This document shows, piece by piece, positions 7,277-16,603 of a DNA stretch of 42,455 bases (its first letter is position 1; every line of letters begins with the position of its first letter). Made by a program: the position numbers and the translations under genes. The stretch is from contig JAMPGE010000014.1 of NCBI GenBank assembly GCA_023664085.1, positions 1-42,455 on the forward strand, given 5' to 3'. The notes beneath the pieces were generated by a model. It searched no databases. It was not told the DNA's origin and saw only the letters and a program-made list of their open reading frames with translations. The stretch is from Muribaculum sp. (GTDB lineage: Bacteria; Bacteroidota; Bacteroidia; Bacteroidales; Muribaculaceae).

Positions 7277-9043
7277 TTAGAGGATCACCTTCTTGGCAGC
7301 TTTGCCAACCTTCACGATGTAGATACCGTGCTCAACGTTGAAGTCGGCGGCAACGCCGGCAGCTACGTTGGCAGCGCCTACCACAGCACCGGAAAGGTTG
7401 AATACCTTAACGTCGGCAGCTTCGCCGGATACTACTGTGATCACACCGTTCTGGGCAGCCACTGCAAAGTTTTCGTCGGCAGCTACAGAAGCGACGCCGC
7501 TTATCTCAGGCACGTAAGTACCGTTGATGCTGACTTCGCGGGTGTTGTTCATATTATCCTTGTCGTAGTGATATACGGCCTTGCCGTTGAAGGATCCTTT
7601 GAATGTATTGCCGACGAGGTCTCTACCATCGAGTACCAGACCGTCTTCTGTATTGGTGGCGATATATGAGCCGTTAAGCATGTACTTGTAGTATGCAGAG
7701 GCTACTACGCGGGAAGTGAACAGGCCTTCGAAAGGCTGGTCGGAGGGATTGCCACCGGGGATCATGATGCCGGCTTCGGGGTTGCAGGTGTAAAGATTGA
7801 TGGTAGTGTTGCCAAACTGGTAAGGAACTGTTACCACTTCCTTCGTGGTATAAGTCTGGTTCTCGTATGTGTCGGAGTTGGTCCATACGAAGAATTCACC
7901 CTGATTCCAGTTGGATTCCACCTGCTGTTCAGCCTGACTCATTGTAAATTTAATCTTGGAGCGATCGAAGGGCACCTTATCGTTGGGGTTGATGTCTACT
8001 ACGATGTCGCCACAAGAGATGCCGTAGATATAGTATCCCTGTACGGGTGCGAATGTATCAACTTCGGGATAACCGAAAGGCATCTGCCATACGAGTTCGC
8101 CTTCAGCGTTGGTCTGATCGGCATTGGAGATACCGGCATTGAAGATGTGGAGCTGAGTGAAATCGTATTTGTAATCCACTGGCCACATGTCGATGAGGTT
8201 AACCTCGCCGATATATGTACCGTCCTGAGGTGCGATGGAAGCAGTGGGGTCTTGAGGATTGGTGAAATACAGCTCGAAAGGCATTGTCATCTCTTTGGTA
8301 GCACCATCATATTTATCGATGGTGAACATTGATTTCTGTTTCCAGTCAGCACCTGTCTGCGGGTCATCGGATTGAAGCTGTAGTCCGCTTACTCCGTTCA
8401 CTGTGGAAGTTACTCCCACAATGTTTGACCAGATAGGCCAGGCAATCAGTTCCCCATCTTTGTTTGCCTGAGGGAAGAAGTTGGCGGAGATCATATCATC
8501 GCCCACAAAGCCGTAGTACATGAAGTCATTAGGACAGCCTGTAGTGGAAAGGATCTCTTCGATAGTCATAATCTTGCGAAGTTCGGGAGTGCTGAGATCC
8601 CAATCGGAGTCCATACCGGTTGTGGCAGAACCCTTGCAAGGCCATGTAGTAAACATATTGATAATAGACACTGGATTGTTGGGATCAGAACGACGGTAAA
8701 CCAACATCTGCACCTGCACTGCATAGTAGGGAAGATCCTCAAACACAGCCGGACGGTCCTGCGTAGAATCATCTTCATCCTTCATTGTAAAGCCCAATAC
8801 GTCCACAAGGGTTCCGAGACCTGCGAAGTAGGTGTCGTAGATATAATTGTTGGTCACCCAGGAACGATGTTCAATCTTTCCCTGGTCTGAGAGCTGCTGA
8901 AGCACTTCGGGAGACTGAGGCTGCATCTGATCCAATGCGACCTTTGCTCCTTCGAACTTGATCTTGTTCGCATCCACCTGCTTTGCCTGAACGAAACCAA
9001 CGCCAAGCAAGGCTACTGCGAGAAGGGTAAAAATCTTCTTCAT
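7277..9043 (-). CDS. Secreted protein of unknown function with T9SS C-terminal sorting signal
   Basis: A 588-aa protein. A classical signal peptide (MKKIFTLLAVALLGVGFVQA) precedes a body of about 480 residues rich in aromatic beta-strand sequence that I do not recognise. The last roughly 70 residues form a type A T9SS sorting domain: GVITVVSGEAADVKVFNLSG followed by the terminal HGIYIVKVGKAAKKVIL. It should therefore be exported across the outer membrane and either released or anchored to the surface. It lies directly downstream of two T9SS-tailed proteases and a SusCD pair on the same strand, which hints at a binding or accessory role in protein use (inference). It has its own promoter at 9212-9243 with a leader of about 160 nt, and a bidirectional terminator follows it. 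Confidence 0.85.
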   Translation of the reverse strand: MKKIFTLLAVALLGVGFVQAKQVDANKIKFEGAKVALDQMQPQSPEVLQQLSDQGKIEHRSWVTNNYIYDTYFAGLGTLVDVLGFTMKDEDDSTQDRPAVFEDLPYYAVQVQMLVYRRSDPNNPVSIINMFTTWPCKGSATTGMDSDWDLSTPELRKIMTIEEILSTTGCPNDFMYYGFVGDDMISANFFPQANKDGELIAWPIWSNIVGVTSTVNGVSGLQLQSDDPQTGADWKQKSMFTIDKYDGATKEMTMPFELYFTNPQDPTASIAPQDGTYIGEVNLIDMWPVDYKYDFTQLHIFNAGISNADQTNAEGELVWQMPFGYPEVDTFAPVQGYYIYGISCGDIVVDINPNDKVPFDRSKIKFTMSQAEQQVESNWNQGEFFVWTNSDTYENQTYTTKEVVTVPYQFGNTTINLYTCNPEAGIMIPGGNPSDQPFEGLFTSRVVASAYYKYMLNGSYIATNTEDGLVLDGRDLVGNTFKGSFNGKAVYHYDKDNMNNTREVSINGTYVPEISGVASVAADENFAVAAQNGVITVVSGEAADVKVFNLSGAVVGAANVAAGVAADFNVEHGIYIVKVGKAAKKVIL

Positions 9044-9211
9044 TTTAGTTAGTATTAAAAATTATTGATTGTTATATTGTCTTTTAATTTTATAATCACA
9101 TTATCCCTTTCCTTCGTGTTGATCCATTTTTCACTCATCTCAACAATATTCTGCACCATTTCTCAAGACAACTTCAAAAAAAGATGCATACAGATAAGGG
9201 CTTTGATTCCG

Positions 9212-9243
9212 CAAATATATTAACAAAAAATGAAACTCGCAAA
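9212..9243 (-). promoter_or_regulatory. Consensus promoter of the T9SS-tailed protein gene
   Basis: Minus strand: TTTG (9243-9240), 20-nt spacer, TATATTTG (9219-9212), a full match to both Bacteroidetes boxes. The start point is predicted near 9205. The -33 end lies inside the terminator hairpin of the upstream C10 protease gene. Confidence 0.75.
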
Positions 9244-9268
9244 AAAACATAATGTTTTTTGCGAGTTT
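9233..9268 (-). terminator. Terminator of the C10 protease gene
   Basis: A near-perfect inverted repeat of about 17 bp (arms 9233-9250 and 9252-9268, one A/T-run length difference) is followed on the minus strand by ATTTTTTGTT. It lies 35 bp past the stop codon and overlaps the promoter of the next gene. Confidence 0.8.
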
Positions 9269-9303
9269 TCCTATTTTGAAGTCGATTTGTCAAATTTCCG
9301 AAT

Positions 9304-12294
9304 CTACTTCACGATTTTCTTGCCGTTGATAATGTAGATGCCTTTTGGCAACATGCGGATCATTTCGTTGTCTGCATTTCGAAGCACTACGATACCTTGT
9401 GGTGTATACACATCATGGCGGGCATTTTCTTCACCCAGAGCTTTCACTCCTACCGTTCGGTCCACAAGTTTTAGATTGATCGAGCCTGAAGAACCGCGAA
9501 GCGGCGGGAAGTCAAGTTTCGAAGCGCTGTATTTTGTATTGGTTTCTCCACCCACGGTATATGTGGCCTCCACCCATTTGTCGGCCGCCGTCTCTACATT
9601 TATGATCAGCCATTCCGACGCTTCATAATAATAAGGTGAATAAATACCGCCCTGTGGACTCTCAAGCAATCCTGTTATCTTGATGCCGGAGTCAGCATTG
9701 ATCTCCCATGATGAGTACTTGAAAGGTGCCCACGATGGATCTGCCACATAGAGATTGGTGTATCCGTAAGGACCGCTTACAAGTATTTCGGATATCTTCG
9801 CCGGATCAAACGCGTCTTCGTGCAATACGGGAGGATTTTCTCCGCGCATCGACACTGACTTTAGATTCGCAGCCCGGTAGAAGAGTCCGGTGGGAATAAT
9901 TCTAATGGTTCCGGGAAGATCCACTGTTTCTACGGACTCATCGAATGTAAACACATCCGAAGCGATGGATGCCACCGTGTAGTCGCCAACCTTGTCCGGA
10001 ACCTCCATGAGAGGATGCTCTTCGTCTACCAAACCCGTCATTCGGGCAGTCTTGGCTTCCTCATCGGTTACCTCGAATATACCGTGGCCCTGACGCAGTT
10101 CCGGTCCGGTAAACATCACCGGCATAAGCGGTCCGAAGGCTTTTCCTTCCTCATTCTGCACGCTCCAATAGTAATTCCCTGCCACTATATCAAGTTTGCG
10201 TGGTTCGAAATTCAGGGATGTGGTCTTATCGGCTTCAAATTCGATGGTCTCCGATTTCAGTTCCTTCACTATCGACATATCCGAAGCCTTGTACAGACGA
10301 ATTACCAGCGGGGTACTGATCGGTTCCGAAGAGGAATTCTTCATTGAAAGTGAGATACCCATCTCTCCGCCCAATTTCTGGAAAAGCGGATCCATCGCCT
10401 CAAGCTGGAGTTTGGATTTAAGCATCTCGGGTGCCTTGAGGTTTTCCGGACGTTCAAGTATGTCTACGGTAAATGTAGGCCATACATAATCCAGTCTTTC
10501 ATCCACGCCATCCACTTTATATTTTCCGGCAGTTACATAAGATGGAGTGGATACTTCCATCACCGATGAGGACTGTCCGGAGACACTTGCAGTGGAATAC
10601 ATATATGTGGCATCGCCCCATTCGTCATCACCTACTACGCATACGTTCAGGTCTCCGTAGAAGTCTCCGTTGTCCACATTGATAAGGTTGAAGCGGAATG
10701 CCAGGCCGTCTCCTGCGTAGATCGGGCTTACAAAATCAGCTTCGGGGGAGAGAATGTTTGAGCGTGTCTCCGCCGACGGGCCCTCATTCAAAAGCGTCTG
10801 CTTGCCGCCTGCCACTCTCAGAGTCACAAAATTCTGTTTCCCGTATGGCACGAGTACGTCTTGCCATTCATCATAGCAATTGAAGAAGGCCATATATACG
10901 CGGTATTCTCCATCGGCAAGTGTTGGAATCGAAAAGCTTGCCTCCGTGAATCCATACAGTCCCTGCAGCGTGGTCTTCTGGGTGGCTTTGACATACTGGG
11001 ATTCTTCAAGATTGTTCACATTGGCTATGCGCAGGCCCAGATTGAACTCCAGTGCATATGGCAGTGGATTGTAGATGAGATTCTGGCCCGCTCCTGTCAC
11101 CTCGAAATATCCGTTGGCGGAGTTGTATTCAATGGCTCCGGTGGATACCAACGCCTGCTGACACTTAGTCTCCCCTTCATATTTCTTCATCCCGGTGATG
11201 ATACTCTGGTCAGAGTTGTAGCCGCCGGCGTATGAACCTGTGCCTCCGGCCGAGGGATTAAGAGCATTCAGACGGAAGTAACCGTCCTGATATCCGCTCC
11301 AGCCCCAGTTAAAGTGAAACATGTCGTTGCCCTGATAACCGTCGCACACAAATGCATGTCCACCCTGCGAGGACTGTCCGGAATAATACACCGGGCGTCC
11401 GGCTGCCAATTCATCATACACGAGCTGGTTCCAATTGCGTTGGGTGTAGAAGTCTCGCCAGTGCATTGTCATGGACTTGTTATAGTCGAAAAATGTAGAC
11501 ATGGCATTAGGCACGTCGAAGGAGTAGGCTCCGCTTGCATAGTTGGAGTACATCATATTGACGGCGGCGCCACACTGACGCATCAGCAGGGCTACCGCCT
11601 CTGCCTGGGCATTGGTGTATTTTCCGGCCACGTATTCATCGATCATATTGGCCCAGTCGAGCGTGGTGCCCGTAAACATGTAGCCGTCGTTGGTGCCCTT
11701 GGGATGAACAGGCCACTCATGATATTTCATGATCTGGGCCATGGCCGTGGCCACACATCCGGTGACCGAGGGTTGCCCCGTCTCTCCTACCGGACAGAAG
11801 TCATTATACGGTGAGGTCTGGTCCCATTTTGTTTTCAGCAGAGGAGCGATAGATGCTCTGTCGGCTTCTTTGGCACGGCGGCTTACCCGGCTTGCGGCAT
11901 CTCCGAGTTCCGGATCCGCTTTGAGAAAACCGCTGATTTCTCCATCGTACTGCGAAAGCCACCACCGGAAGTTGTCGGGTATTCTATCCGGATTGAAATT
12001 GCCGTTGTCGGAATATCCGAGCACGGCCGGCAAACGGTCATCGGCGCTCACTATAGTGAAGCCGCCTTTGTTGTCGTTGAAAATATAATAACAAGTGCCC
12101 TCGGCGGAAGTCGATGTATAAGCCAGCGTGAGCTTAACGGGCTGCCCTTCGGTGCCTTTGGCTTGTCGGCGCACTGTCTCTTTGCGAAACTGTTCGGCTT
12201 CCTCCATAGCCTTGGAAGGATCCACAGGGGCCGCCTGCGTCGTGATCGCTGCCAGCAGAGATGCACACAGCAACCATCTGTTATAGGTCTTCAT
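9304..12294 (-). CDS. C10 family cysteine protease (streptopain-like) with LRR and T9SS tail
   Basis: A 996-aa secreted protease. The signal peptide ends near residue 21 (TTQAAP). A Spi-type propeptide (about 25-140) precedes the papain-fold C10 domain (about 150-370), with catalytic Cys180 in SVTGCVATAMAQIMKY and His313 in GGHAFVCDGY, then FHFNWGWSG with Asn329/Trp330. A long beta-rich region follows, then a BspA-like leucine-rich stretch (about 763-840: ETVDLPGTIRIIPTGLFYRA). The final 45 residues form a T9SS signal ending GIYIINGKKIVK. C10 enzymes include SpeB and Bacteroides fragilis fragipain-type proteases; pro-domain removal activates them. It follows the M6 protease gene; no consensus promoter is visible in the 104-bp gap, so read-through transcription or an atypical promoter is likely. 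Confidence 0.93.
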   Translation of the reverse strand: MKTYNRWLLCASLLAAITTQAAPVDPSKAMEEAEQFRKETVRRQAKGTEGQPVKLTLAYTSTSAEGTCYYIFNDNKGGFTIVSADDRLPAVLGYSDNGNFNPDRIPDNFRWWLSQYDGEISGFLKADPELGDAASRVSRRAKEADRASIAPLLKTKWDQTSPYNDFCPVGETGQPSVTGCVATAMAQIMKYHEWPVHPKGTNDGYMFTGTTLDWANMIDEYVAGKYTNAQAEAVALLMRQCGAAVNMMYSNYASGAYSFDVPNAMSTFFDYNKSMTMHWRDFYTQRNWNQLVYDELAAGRPVYYSGQSSQGGHAFVCDGYQGNDMFHFNWGWSGYQDGYFRLNALNPSAGGTGSYAGGYNSDQSIITGMKKYEGETKCQQALVSTGAIEYNSANGYFEVTGAGQNLIYNPLPYALEFNLGLRIANVNNLEESQYVKATQKTTLQGLYGFTEASFSIPTLADGEYRVYMAFFNCYDEWQDVLVPYGKQNFVTLRVAGGKQTLLNEGPSAETRSNILSPEADFVSPIYAGDGLAFRFNLINVDNGDFYGDLNVCVVGDDEWGDATYMYSTASVSGQSSSVMEVSTPSYVTAGKYKVDGVDERLDYVWPTFTVDILERPENLKAPEMLKSKLQLEAMDPLFQKLGGEMGISLSMKNSSSEPISTPLVIRLYKASDMSIVKELKSETIEFEADKTTSLNFEPRKLDIVAGNYYWSVQNEEGKAFGPLMPVMFTGPELRQGHGIFEVTDEEAKTARMTGLVDEEHPLMEVPDKVGDYTVASIASDVFTFDESVETVDLPGTIRIIPTGLFYRAANLKSVSMRGENPPVLHEDAFDPAKISEILVSGPYGYTNLYVADPSWAPFKYSSWEINADSGIKITGLLESPQGGIYSPYYYEASEWLIINVETAADKWVEATYTVGGETNTKYSASKLDFPPLRGSSGSINLKLVDRTVGVKALGEENARHDVYTPQGIVVLRNADNEMIRMLPKGIYIINGKKIVK

Positions 12295-12332
12295 TTTACG
12301 ATCTTTGTATGTATAGTAATAGGAATAGAAAT

Positions 12333-12368
12333 AAAAGTGTGCCGGATATTTCGATCCGACACACTTTT
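12333..12368 (-). terminator. Terminator of the M6 protease gene
   Basis: The stem AAAAGTGTG-C-CGGAT pairs with ATCCG-A-CACACTTTT (one C/A mismatch) around a 6-nt loop. On the minus strand the downstream arm ends in TTTTATTTC. It sits 31 bp after the M6 stop codon. Confidence 0.75.
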
Positions 12369-12398
12369 TTATAGTTCACAGCGAATGTCGGAATATGA

Positions 12399-14498
12399 TT
12401 ATTTCACTACGACTTTCACGGTTTTGTCGCCATATCTTACGATGTAGACACCGGCCACAAGGTTGGTTTTCCCGGTATTCACACCGTTGACGTTGTATAC
12501 TTCTGCTGCTTCGGGTGCGATAACTTCACCGTTGCCGCCGTAGATGGCCGCATCATAGTCGAAGATCTCGCCTACACCGCTTCCAAGATTGCTCTTGAAG
12601 GATACCACATTGGAAATTTCCGAAGAAGGAGCAAATGTAAATACCCTCACGTAGGCCTCGAAATCATCGTTGACCTGTGATTCAAGTATATTGGCCACAT
12701 AGCAAGTGTTAGTCTTGCCTACCTTCTTCTCATCGTAACCGTCTACTATCTTTTCTTTGCCATCGATGCCGCGGCGGGTCACGGTCACCATATAGTCGGT
12801 AGCCTCAGGAATTTCGTCCCATTCGAGATTGAAGGAATAGCCAAGAAGCTTGTTGCCGAAATATTCAGGTTCAAACTTAATGTTGTCGTGAAGCACGGTC
12901 TTGTAGTCGGGAAGTTCGGTGCTGACATTGTAACCGAATTTTGTAGCGTGGTTTTCTACATCATACTCAATGTTGGTCAGCCATATTTCACCGTCTACGA
13001 CATTGTCCGGAGTGAGAGGATTCTGAGAAGGGATAGAGCAAATAATATTGTTTGCGCCGGGCCATGCGAATGTGCCGTATTTGTCTTTGCCGGTTGAATT
13101 CATAAGTTCCAGACGCGCGTTGCCGTTGACATTGACCTGATTGCCTTCCCATACTGCCTTGGAATAGTTGATGCGCCAGATAAACATTCCCTCCTCGGGC
13201 AGAGACGAATCCCAACCTGTCTTATGACGGGTCTCGAAGAGGAAATATTCGCTGAAATAGCGATCCACCGGTCCGGGGCGACGCAACTTCATTTTATAAG
13301 CGATCTGATTGTCGGCGGGTACAGAGATTGAATTCACGGTATATTCCTTGCCGGCTTCCATTTCTTCATACTCAAGCCAACGGCAAAGCCATTTTTCATA
13401 TGCGCTGAACAAGGGAGGGCGTGTGGAGTCATCATTATAGCTGCCATGGTCCATGATAGTGTAGATGCCGGGAGACTTTGTGCCTGTATAATAGATATCA
13501 TAGAGGTCAGGCAAGCCGAGCACGTGGCCGTACTCATGACAGAAGGCACCGATACCGTCGAGCCAGGGCTCATTCTTCTCCTTAGTGGTGGGGAAGTTCA
13601 ACTCATTGGAACATGCATATGTACGCATTCTCACACCGTCTACCAGAAGCTCAGGGGCGCCGTATTGAATCTGGTGATTGTAATAGCTTCCCTGGTGAGG
13701 CCAGAAAGTTTCGATATCATGGGAGTCGGCCTGGCCAAATCCGGAATGGAAGAAGAAAATATTATCGATAAAGCCGTCTTTATCCAGATCATACTTGGAG
13801 AAATCCACTACGGGATCGAGCTGCTCGATAGCTTCCTGAATAGCCTCGGCGATTCTGCGGTGCTTGTTTGTGCCGGTGGGATCAAGATCATTGCCGTTAT
13901 AATATGTACGCGCATATTTAAGTTTGACTACCGGAGCCACATCAAAATGCACGTTGAACTTACCATTGGAGCATGCCAGATAGTAATCGCGGGCAGATCC
14001 TACCGCACCGAAATCGGAATAGTTTTCTTCGTTGAGCATTTTATCGTAGCGTTCCACTATGTCTGGAAAGCTGAAAGGGGTGTCGGCAAACTCCCAAAGC
14101 ACTACGAGAGCGGGAATCTGCTGATCGCTTACGGTAGGGTATGTAGTCCGACCATCCTTATCAAGAGCGGCCATACGATGCTGGGCACGCGCGGCATTGT
14201 CCATTTCCAGGCGCACGGGAGTAACTTCGGCACGCAGAAGGTTTACGTTGTGTTCATTGAAGGTAAGTACACGGCCGTTTCTTACGGCTTTGTTCCAGAA
14301 GCCATTTCTATCAAGTTCATAAATGTAGTTGGCATCCAGATCGGTGAAATAATTGAAATGTTCGTCACCAAAGCAACGCACCTTTACAGTAGTTCCGTCA
14401 GGATTGGTGAAGGTTGCCGGTCTGGGATCTGCCGGACGCGCCCACAATAATGCGGGTGCCATCAGCATAGCCAGAGGTAAAAATCGTTTCATTGTCAT
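12399..14498 (-). CDS. M6 family metalloprotease (immune-inhibitor-A-like) with T9SS tail
   Basis: A 699-aa secreted zinc protease. The signal peptide is about residues 1-20 (start ATG at 14498 or two codons later). A propeptide-like region leads into the M6 catalytic domain, with the zinc motif HEYGHVLGLPD at His321-Glu322-His325 and Asp331 as a possible further ligand of the HExxHxxGxxD type. A fibronectin-III-like segment is likely near 545-630 (GYSFNLEWDEIPEATDYMVTV). The C-terminus is a T9SS type A signal (AEVYNVNGVNTGKTNLVAGVYIVRYGDKTVKVVVK region). It probably degrades extracellular host or dietary protein. It lies between susD and the C10 protease gene, with its own promoter at 14674-14705, a leader of about 170 nt, and a terminator. 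Confidence 0.93.
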   Translation of the reverse strand: MTMKRFLPLAMLMAPALLWARPADPRPATFTNPDGTTVKVRCFGDEHFNYFTDLDANYIYELDRNGFWNKAVRNGRVLTFNEHNVNLLRAEVTPVRLEMDNAARAQHRMAALDKDGRTTYPTVSDQQIPALVVLWEFADTPFSFPDIVERYDKMLNEENYSDFGAVGSARDYYLACSNGKFNVHFDVAPVVKLKYARTYYNGNDLDPTGTNKHRRIAEAIQEAIEQLDPVVDFSKYDLDKDGFIDNIFFFHSGFGQADSHDIETFWPHQGSYYNHQIQYGAPELLVDGVRMRTYACSNELNFPTTKEKNEPWLDGIGAFCHEYGHVLGLPDLYDIYYTGTKSPGIYTIMDHGSYNDDSTRPPLFSAYEKWLCRWLEYEEMEAGKEYTVNSISVPADNQIAYKMKLRRPGPVDRYFSEYFLFETRHKTGWDSSLPEEGMFIWRINYSKAVWEGNQVNVNGNARLELMNSTGKDKYGTFAWPGANNIICSIPSQNPLTPDNVVDGEIWLTNIEYDVENHATKFGYNVSTELPDYKTVLHDNIKFEPEYFGNKLLGYSFNLEWDEIPEATDYMVTVTRRGIDGKEKIVDGYDEKKVGKTNTCYVANILESQVNDDFEAYVRVFTFAPSSEISNVVSFKSNLGSGVGEIFDYDAAIYGGNGEVIAPEAAEVYNVNGVNTGKTNLVAGVYIVRYGDKTVKVVVK

Positions 14499-14673
14499 TA
14501 TGTGAAGGGTTGTTTGTTGTTTCTTAAACTATATTGTTAACCGATTTAGCCCACTGTATGGCAGGTAATTGGAAGCGCCAACTCATTTCTGAATCTTCAA
14601 GAAGGACTTGCATTCTCCCCTACTCTTGATTAAGAAAAAACAGTTGTAAAAGGCATCGGTTACATTCTAAACG

Positions 14674-14705
14674 CAAATATATAAGATTTTAGTAGATTAT
14701 GCAAA
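14674..14705 (-). promoter_or_regulatory. Consensus promoter of the M6 protease gene
   Basis: Minus strand: TTTG (14705-14702), 20-nt spacer, TATATTTG (14681-14674), identical in both boxes and spacing to the promoter at 9212-9243. The start is expected near 14667. A 51-bp palindrome sits 31 bp upstream of the -33 box. Confidence 0.75.
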
Positions 14706-14735
14706 TTTAAAAGTTTAAAAAAATTGTTAATTAAA

Positions 14736-14786
14736 TAACTGTTCAAATTTAAATGCATACTGTATGTATTTAAATTTGAACAGTTA
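14736..14786. repeat. 51-bp near-perfect AT-rich palindrome
   Basis: The left arm 14736-14760 and right arm 14762-14786 are 25 nt each, match at 24 of 25 positions and are separated by a single T. The core reads AACTGTTCAAATTTAAAT and its complement. It lies between the susD terminator (14812-14841) and the M6 protease promoter, in a 368-bp intergenic region otherwise holding only that promoter and leader. It lacks a GC-rich stem with a T run, so it is not a typical terminator. An operator or cruciform site is possible. Confidence 0.8.
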
Positions 14787-14811
14787 CGTAATCGCCAGAT
14801 GAATAAAAAAA

Positions 14812-14841
14812 GCGGAGCCGCAGAATGCATCTGCGGCCCCG
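14812..14841 (-). terminator. Terminator of susCD
   Basis: The stem GCCGCAGA/TCTGCGGC (14817-14824 and 14830-14837) with loop ATGCA extends through further G-C pairs after one mismatch. On the minus strand it is followed by CTTTTTTTATTC. It lies 26 bp past the susD stop codon. Confidence 0.88.
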
Positions 14842-14866
14842 ATTATTATAGACTATGGTATGAGAA

Positions 14867-16564
14867 TCAATAGATACCTTTTTCGATAAGGTCGTTGTAG
14901 CGGCTCTCAACCTGCGGTACGATAATACGCCAGCCGTTCAGGTCCTCGGGCTTAACTTCGCAACCGAATCCCTCGGGGATATTGCCGGATTTCACATCAC
15001 GTTCCTTCCATTCGCGACGGATCATGGGGAGTTTCCAACGCTTGAGGTCGGTCCAGCAGAAGCCTTCGCCCCAGAGTTCGATACGTTTGCTGAACTGGAT
15101 TTCCTTCAGCAATTCTTCACCGGTCTTTGTGCAGTCATAGCCAGTGATACGTTTGCCATTGACTTCTTTAAGGATATTCTGAGCAGTGGTTGGATCACCC
15201 TGCATGTATGCAGCCTCAGCTTCGATGAAGGCCATCTCTGCACCGCGCATGAAAGGCACATTGGAATTGGAGAACGCACCTGTACCCCAGAATTTCTGCT
15301 GTGCTCCGAAAGGTACGATGCCCGACATCTGTTTTTCGGTATCTGCACCTTCTCGGTAAGCGAGGTTCTGGAAATAGTCGATGCCGGCGGAAGGCACACG
15401 GTTGAAGAATGAACGGGCCACGGTAGCAAGAGTTGTCTCTTTGCCATCGTTAATAATGTTCAGGTTCATTGTACTTGCTTCTACTGATCCGGGGTTCCAG
15501 AAAGTAGATTTGGTTACGAATGGGGGAAGCGGAGAATCCGGGGTGAAATAAAGATCACGACGGATATCTTTCTTGTCCATCTGCTTGTAGAGATCATAGT
15601 TGATGGCACCGGCACCGATACCCCATGTCCATACATACGGGCCGTTGCAGGCATACAGAGCACCCCAGCAAAACAGGCCGATATACTTGTCTTCCGTGTC
15701 ATTGTAGTTGCTCCACATATATTCCTGATTGGCATCGCAGAAGCCTGCCAAATACTGGTCGGCGGACATGATCTCGTAGTTGGCGCGAGCGTCGTGAGCC
15801 ATCTTCTGAGCCTTAGCCCAATCATGGTTGAGCAGAGCGGCGCGTGCATAAATACCGCGGGCCACATCTACGTTCGGTTCCCACAGGGCTGTACGGTTGT
15901 AAGTAACTGAAGTAAAGTTACCGATAGCCACATCAAGGTCATTGTAGATCTGGGTCATCACATCCTTGAAGGATGCCATGGGGAGATCTTCAGTGCCGTA
16001 TTTCAGACGCAGGGGGCAAACAAGAGCCTCTCCGTTGTTTGATTCTTCGAAACGGGGACCGAAGTATTGAAGCAGTTTTGTGTAGGCATGCGCACGGATT
16101 GTGAGTGCCTGAGCCTTTACATATTTGCGTTCGTCTTCTGTGCCTTCGCAATTGTCGATGTTTTCAATGATACGGTTGCACTGCACGATGAGGTTGTAGC
16201 TGTACATCCAGGGCATCTGGGGCATCCAGTAGTTGGCCTGACGCAGATAGTTGCCCTTCATGAAGTCTGTGCCGTAAAGCTGCCAGCGATAATAGAACGC
16301 ATCTGAGCCATAGACCTCGCCATACATGGTGTTGATCCATGATTCACCATTCATAAACTGAATGTTCTCGCCGGTGGTATAACCCATGTACATGGAGCGG
16401 CATACACCCCACAATGCACGCTGGGCATTGTCCACGTTCTCAAACATCTTTGTCTCGTCGATGTTTGTGATGGGCTCCAGTTCAAGATAGTCGCTTGAGC
16501 ATGATGCCATGCCGGCGGCTACCATCAGACCGAGAATGCCCTTTACAAATATATTACTTTTCAT
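14867..16564 (-). CDS. RagB/SusD family nutrient-binding lipoprotein
   Basis: A 565-aa surface lipoprotein. The signal peptide ends in the lipobox GMASC with the acylated Cys at 22. The mature protein starts with the acidic SSDYLELEPITNIDE typical of SusD, has the helical TPR-like core (VKAQALTIRAHAYTKLLQYFG) and the conserved C-terminal block RIELWGEGFCWTDLKRWKLP. SusD-type proteins form a lid over the SusC porin and catch the ligand. It follows susC by 39 bp, with a purine-rich AGGAAG site about 10 nt ahead of the ATG. The nearby proteases suggest an oligopeptide ligand of the RagAB kind rather than a glycan (inference). Confidence 0.95.
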   Translation of the reverse strand: MKSNIFVKGILGLMVAAGMASCSSDYLELEPITNIDETKMFENVDNAQRALWGVCRSMYMGYTTGENIQFMNGESWINTMYGEVYGSDAFYYRWQLYGTDFMKGNYLRQANYWMPQMPWMYSYNLIVQCNRIIENIDNCEGTEDERKYVKAQALTIRAHAYTKLLQYFGPRFEESNNGEALVCPLRLKYGTEDLPMASFKDVMTQIYNDLDVAIGNFTSVTYNRTALWEPNVDVARGIYARAALLNHDWAKAQKMAHDARANYEIMSADQYLAGFCDANQEYMWSNYNDTEDKYIGLFCWGALYACNGPYVWTWGIGAGAINYDLYKQMDKKDIRRDLYFTPDSPLPPFVTKSTFWNPGSVEASTMNLNIINDGKETTLATVARSFFNRVPSAGIDYFQNLAYREGADTEKQMSGIVPFGAQQKFWGTGAFSNSNVPFMRGAEMAFIEAEAAYMQGDPTTAQNILKEVNGKRITGYDCTKTGEELLKEIQFSKRIELWGEGFCWTDLKRWKLPMIRREWKERDVKSGNIPEGFGCEVKPEDLNGWRIIVPQVESRYNDLIEKGIY

Positions 16565-16603
16565 TTTGATTTCTTCCTTATGTAATTATGTTAGGAATAA
16601 CTC

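Noticed and set aside
13446..14450. Long plus-strand open frame (334 codons) opposite the M6 protease gene
   Set aside because: It lies fully antisense to a gene with clear catalytic motifs, and its translation has no domain, signal peptide or plausible composition.
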